Source: Spirulina subsalsa PCC 9445
GTDB lineage: Bacteria; Cyanobacteriota; Cyanobacteriia; Cyanobacteriales; Spirulinaceae
NCBI RefSeq assembly: GCF_000314005.1
Contig: NZ_JH980292.1
Location: 569,410 to 633,409, forward strand
Reading direction: 5' to 3'
Length of the DNA stretch: 64,000 nt
Position numbers and translations under genes: made by a program. Shown in pieces: positions 60,373 to 64,000 of this stretch. Each line of letters opens with the position of its first letter. Position 1 is the first letter of the stretch. The notes under the pieces were generated by a model, which made no database searches, was not told the DNA's origin, and worked only from the letters and a program-made list of their open reading frames with translations.

Positions 60373-62259
60373 CTAAAGTTGAGGAACAAACTGTTCCTTT
60401 TCCGGGACTTCCGTGTACTCGGCGACAATTTGGCGGAATTCCTCGCCGTCGATGGTTTCTTTTTCAATCAGTAAATCCACTAAACGATCCACCACCACGC
60501 GGTTATCCCGTACCAGGTGGCGCGCCATTTGATGGCCATGTTCTAAGATTAAACGCACTTGGTCATCAATTTTGGTGGCGATCGCCTGAGAATATTCCGC
60601 CCGATTCATTAAACCATTGCCCAAGAACACCTCACCCATTTGTTCCTCCAACGACAACGGCCCCAAATCACTCATCCCAAAACGAGTCACCATTTGCCGC
60701 GCCATCGAAGTCGCCTGTTGTAAATCACCCCCGGCCCCGGTAGTCACTTCCGCATCACCGAACACCTCCTCTTCCGCCGCACGGCCGCCCATTGCCCCAG
60801 CAATCCGCGCCATCAGTTGAGAACGAGTGATTAACCCCTGCTCCTCATTGGGCGTAAACCAAGTTAACCCTTGGGCTTGTCCCCGAGGAATTAGCGTCAC
60901 TTTCTGCACCGGATCATGGTCTTTGACCAAAGTCCCCACAATAGCGTGACCCACCTCATGGTAAGCAATCAGCCGCTTGCTCTTACTATCCACTAAAGGA
61001 GTCCCTTCCATCCCCGCGACAACCCGATCCACCGCGTCATCAATTTCCAACAACGTGATCGCCTCTTTCCGTCGTCGGGCGGTTAAAATCGCCGCCTCAT
61101 TGAGCAAGTTCGCCAAATCAGCCCCCGTGAACCCCGGAGTCCGGCGCGCAATAGTTTCAATGGAAATATCCGGATCTAACTTCTTATTGCGGGCATGAAC
61201 TTCTAAAATCCGCAGACGGCCTTTCAAATCCGGTGCATCTACAATTACCTGACGGTCAAAACGGCCGGGACGTAACAGCGCCGCATCCAACACATCCGGG
61301 CGGTTAGTCGCCGCAATGATAATAATGCCCGTATTCCCCTCAAAACCGTCCATTTCCGTTAATAACTGGTTGAGGGTTTGTTCCCGTTCATCATTACCGC
61401 CCCCAATCCCAGCGCCCCGTTGACGGCCTACCGCGTCAATTTCATCAATGAAGATTAAACAGGGAGCATTTTCCTTGGCCTTCTTAAACAAATCGCGCAC
61501 CCGAGAAGCCCCAACCCCAACAAACATCTCCACAAACTCCGACCCAGAGATGCTGAAAAAGGGAACTCCGGCCTCACCTGCGATCGCCTTCGCCAACAAC
61601 GTTTTCCCCGTCCCCGGAGGCCCCACTAACAGCACCCCCTTCGGAATGCGCGCCCCCACCGCCGTAAAGCGTTCCGGTTGTTTGAGGAACGTCACCACCT
61701 CTTGTAACTCCTCCTTCGCCTCATCAATCCCGGCCACATCATCAAACAAAACCCCCGTTTTCGCTTCCATTTGGAAACGCGCCCGAGACTTACCAAAACT
61801 CATGGCTTGACCCGGACCACCAGGAATATTGCTCGAACGACGGAACAAGAAGAACAAAGACCCAATCAACAACAAAGGGAAAATTAAATTGCCCAAAAAG
61901 CCCCATAACGCCCCATCATTGCGCGTGGGATGAGACGCTAAAGCGACCCCCTCTTCCCGTAACTTCGCAATCAATTCCGGTGCGCTGGCAGGTAAATCCA
62001 CCCGAAACTGTTGTAGACGACTATCTAATTGAGGATCAATCGCCTGCACAATTGCCGTGCGTCCCCCCTCATAGAGGTCTACACTGGTGACACGGTGCGC
62101 GTCGAGGTACTCCAACAGGCGACCATAGGACATCCGAGTATTCGCGGCATTATTCCCTAAGTCGTTGGTGTTAGAGGCAAACGTCCCTTGCCAGAGGAAA
62201 AACCCAATGACGAGGGCGGGTAAGGTCCAAAGTAAGATGACTCTCAAAGATGGTTTCAT
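60373..62259 (-). CDS. ftsH: FtsH2-like ATP-dependent zinc metalloprotease
   Basis: 628 residues. Two membrane helices: [19 protein letters not shown] and [19 protein letters not shown]. The AAA module has [37 protein letters not shown] and [19 protein letters not shown] (second region of homology). The protease site is [14 protein letters not shown] (H-E-x-x-H). The length and N-terminus resemble cyanobacterial FtsH2, which with FtsH3 degrades damaged D1 in photosystem II repair. The FtsH2 assignment over other paralogues is by resemblance. Confidence 0.95.
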   Translation of the reverse strand: MKPSLRVILLWTLPALVIGFFLWQGTFASNTNDLGNNAANTRMSYGRLLEYLDAHRVTSVDLYEGGRTAIVQAIDPQLDSRLQQFRVDLPASAPELIAKLREEGVALASHPTRNDGALWGFLGNLIFPLLLIGSLFFLFRRSSNIPGGPGQAMSFGKSRARFQMEAKTGVLFDDVAGIDEAKEELQEVVTFLKQPERFTAVGARIPKGVLLVGPPGTGKTLLAKAIAGEAGVPFFSISGSEFVEMFVGVGASRVRDLFKKAKENAPCLIFIDEIDAVGRQRGAGIGGGNDEREQTLNQLLTEMDGFEGNTGIIIIAATNRPDVLDAALLRPGRFDRQVIVDAPDLKGRLRILEVHARNKKLDPDISIETIARRTPGFTGADLANLLNEAAILTARRRKEAITLLEIDDAVDRVVAGMEGTPLVDSKSKRLIAYHEVGHAIVGTLVKDHDPVQKVTLIPRGQAQGLTWFTPNEEQGLITRSQLMARIAGAMGGRAAEEEVFGDAEVTTGAGGDLQQATSMARQMVTRFGMSDLGPLSLEEQMGEVFLGNGLMNRAEYSQAIATKIDDQVRLILEHGHQMARHLVRDNRVVVDRLVDLLIEKETIDGEEFRQIVAEYTEVPEKEQFVPQL

Positions 62260-62507
62260 TGCTTAATGTCTCGCGTATAGGTTCTTTTAGGCGATGATTT
62301 CAAAAAGATTTTTTTAATCAATCCGCCCTTTTCGGGGTCGAGCCGAGCAGATAATGGTTTGACAAAAATGAGTCCTTTACTGAATACAGGTAACAATTGC
62401 CAAGCTCGCTTAACTAAATTTAACGTAATTCTCATCTTTCTCGCAAGGAGGGGGAGAATCTTAGAAGAATTTAATATAATTTTATATTCATGTGAGTAAA
62501 TAGTGTT

Positions 62508-62894
62508 TTACTTAAAAGCACTATGGCTTGTTATCAATAAATAGAGTTTTGCGAACCCCTCACCTCCGGCAAAGTACAAACTAAACAAGAAAACCAGAAT
62601 ATAGGATTCTAACTGAATATTCCATCGTTGTTTAACAGGATTAATTAGCTTGCGCTCTAACAGATGCTCATAAACAGGAGGACAAAGCCAAAGAAACCAA
62701 CAAAACCCGAAAAAAGCATCAAAGAACTGGGTTTTCACTAAAGCATCTACCCCTCCTAGAATCATCAATATTCCTAAAGTCCAAGCCAACCACAGGGGGC
62801 GATGGTGGATCATAAAACGATAGATTAAATTTAGTTCTTTAGGGAGCAAAATAGCAGCCAAAACCATCAAGGCAATGGTTAGAATGATTTCCAT
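62508..62894 (-). CDS. Small membrane protein of unknown function
   Basis: 128 residues with three to four hydrophobic helices: ILTIALMVLAAILLPKELN, LWLAWTLGILMILGGVDAL, FFGFCWFLWLCPPVYEHLL and LESYILVFLFSLYFAGGEG. No motif recognised. A good AGGAGA ribosome site precedes the ATG (reverse of TCTCCTG at 62902-62908). Both flanking gaps (62260-62507, 62895-63079) lack other genes. Confidence 0.6.
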   Translation of the reverse strand: MEIILTIALMVLAAILLPKELNLIYRFMIHHRPLWLAWTLGILMILGGVDALVKTQFFDAFFGFCWFLWLCPPVYEHLLERKLINPVKQRWNIQLESYILVFLFSLYFAGGEGFAKLYLLITSHSAFK

Positions 62895-63079
62895 AATAAA
62901 TCTCCTGTTTCCTAATCCTTGTTCGCTGTCCCCTTCAATACTAGCCTTTGCACATTGGAAACGGGTTCTGTATTTGGCGTATAAAAAAATACGTTTGCGC
63001 TGGCAAGGAACACCTAAAGCAACAAACGTATTTTAACTAAATCGGATTCAAGAAGAACTCAGAAAAATTGAGGGTCTGA

Positions 63080-64000
<921 letters not shown>

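Noticed and set aside
60373-62259. Interruptions in ftsH, dxs, hsdR and other long core genes
   Set aside because: The motifs run in a single frame over normal lengths, so the nonsense changes in the TA island are unlikely to reflect generally poor sequence quality.

Overview
The window looks like chromosome of a cyanobacterium, probably filamentous. The octamer GCGATCGC (HIP1) recurs throughout. The core genes are typical of cyanobacteria: an FtsH2-like protease, petH, an NdbB-like NADH dehydrogenase, DUF4278, dxs, dnaN, murG, alanine dehydrogenase and Hsp33. There are many short dispersed repeats and MITE-like elements. I recognised no rRNA, tRNA or CRISPR array.

Layout. 1-2117: a partial gene with two DUF262 domains behind a consensus sigma-70 promoter. 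2.1-9.2 kb: a toxin-antitoxin (TA) island of about nine modules. Between the modules lie repeated fragments of one protein-coding sequence (at least seven recognisable copies plus a weak one); most toxin genes are broken while the antitoxin frames stay open. 9.3-18.5 kb: a beta-lactamase-fold protein, a TnpB-only IS605-type element, an Hpt protein, a HAD hydrolase, an NDH-2 enzyme, an ABC exporter and a secreted NTF2-like protein. 19.0-29.1 kb: a type I restriction-modification island (hsdM, tumA-tumE, hsdS, AlbA_2/Schlafen-like gene, hsdR, YgjP-like peptidase). It is bounded by a 145-bp direct repeat copied from the 3' end of the next gene. Inside it, the tumAE pair is itself bounded by a second copy of the hsdM 3' end. 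29-34.4 kb: an actin/Hsp70-fold protein and a 1195-residue coiled-coil/acidic-repeat partner.

34.9-38.1 kb: dnaN, a DMT permease and murG. 38.3-43.4 kb: a winged-helix-like protein, a large P-loop ATPase and a PD-(D/E)XK nuclease-like protein. This trio is the best candidate here for an undescribed defence or DNA-processing system. 43.5-64 kb: mostly housekeeping genes: an MpaB-like oxygenase, DUF4278, an NAD-salvage cluster (pncB, nadD, NrtR-like regulator), dxs, an EgtC/EgtB pair, DUF952, miaA, hslO, an O-antigen-ligase-like membrane protein, ald, an Rpn/DUF4351 protein, ftsH and petH. petH is open at the right edge.

Common threads. Accessory modules sit next to duplicated 3' ends of protein genes. 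A MITE family with 16-19 bp inverted ends and G-rich/C-rich arms fills several gaps and supplies stop codons to two convergent genes. Short GC-rich palindromes have entered two genes in frame. All family calls come from reading the translations; no database search was run.
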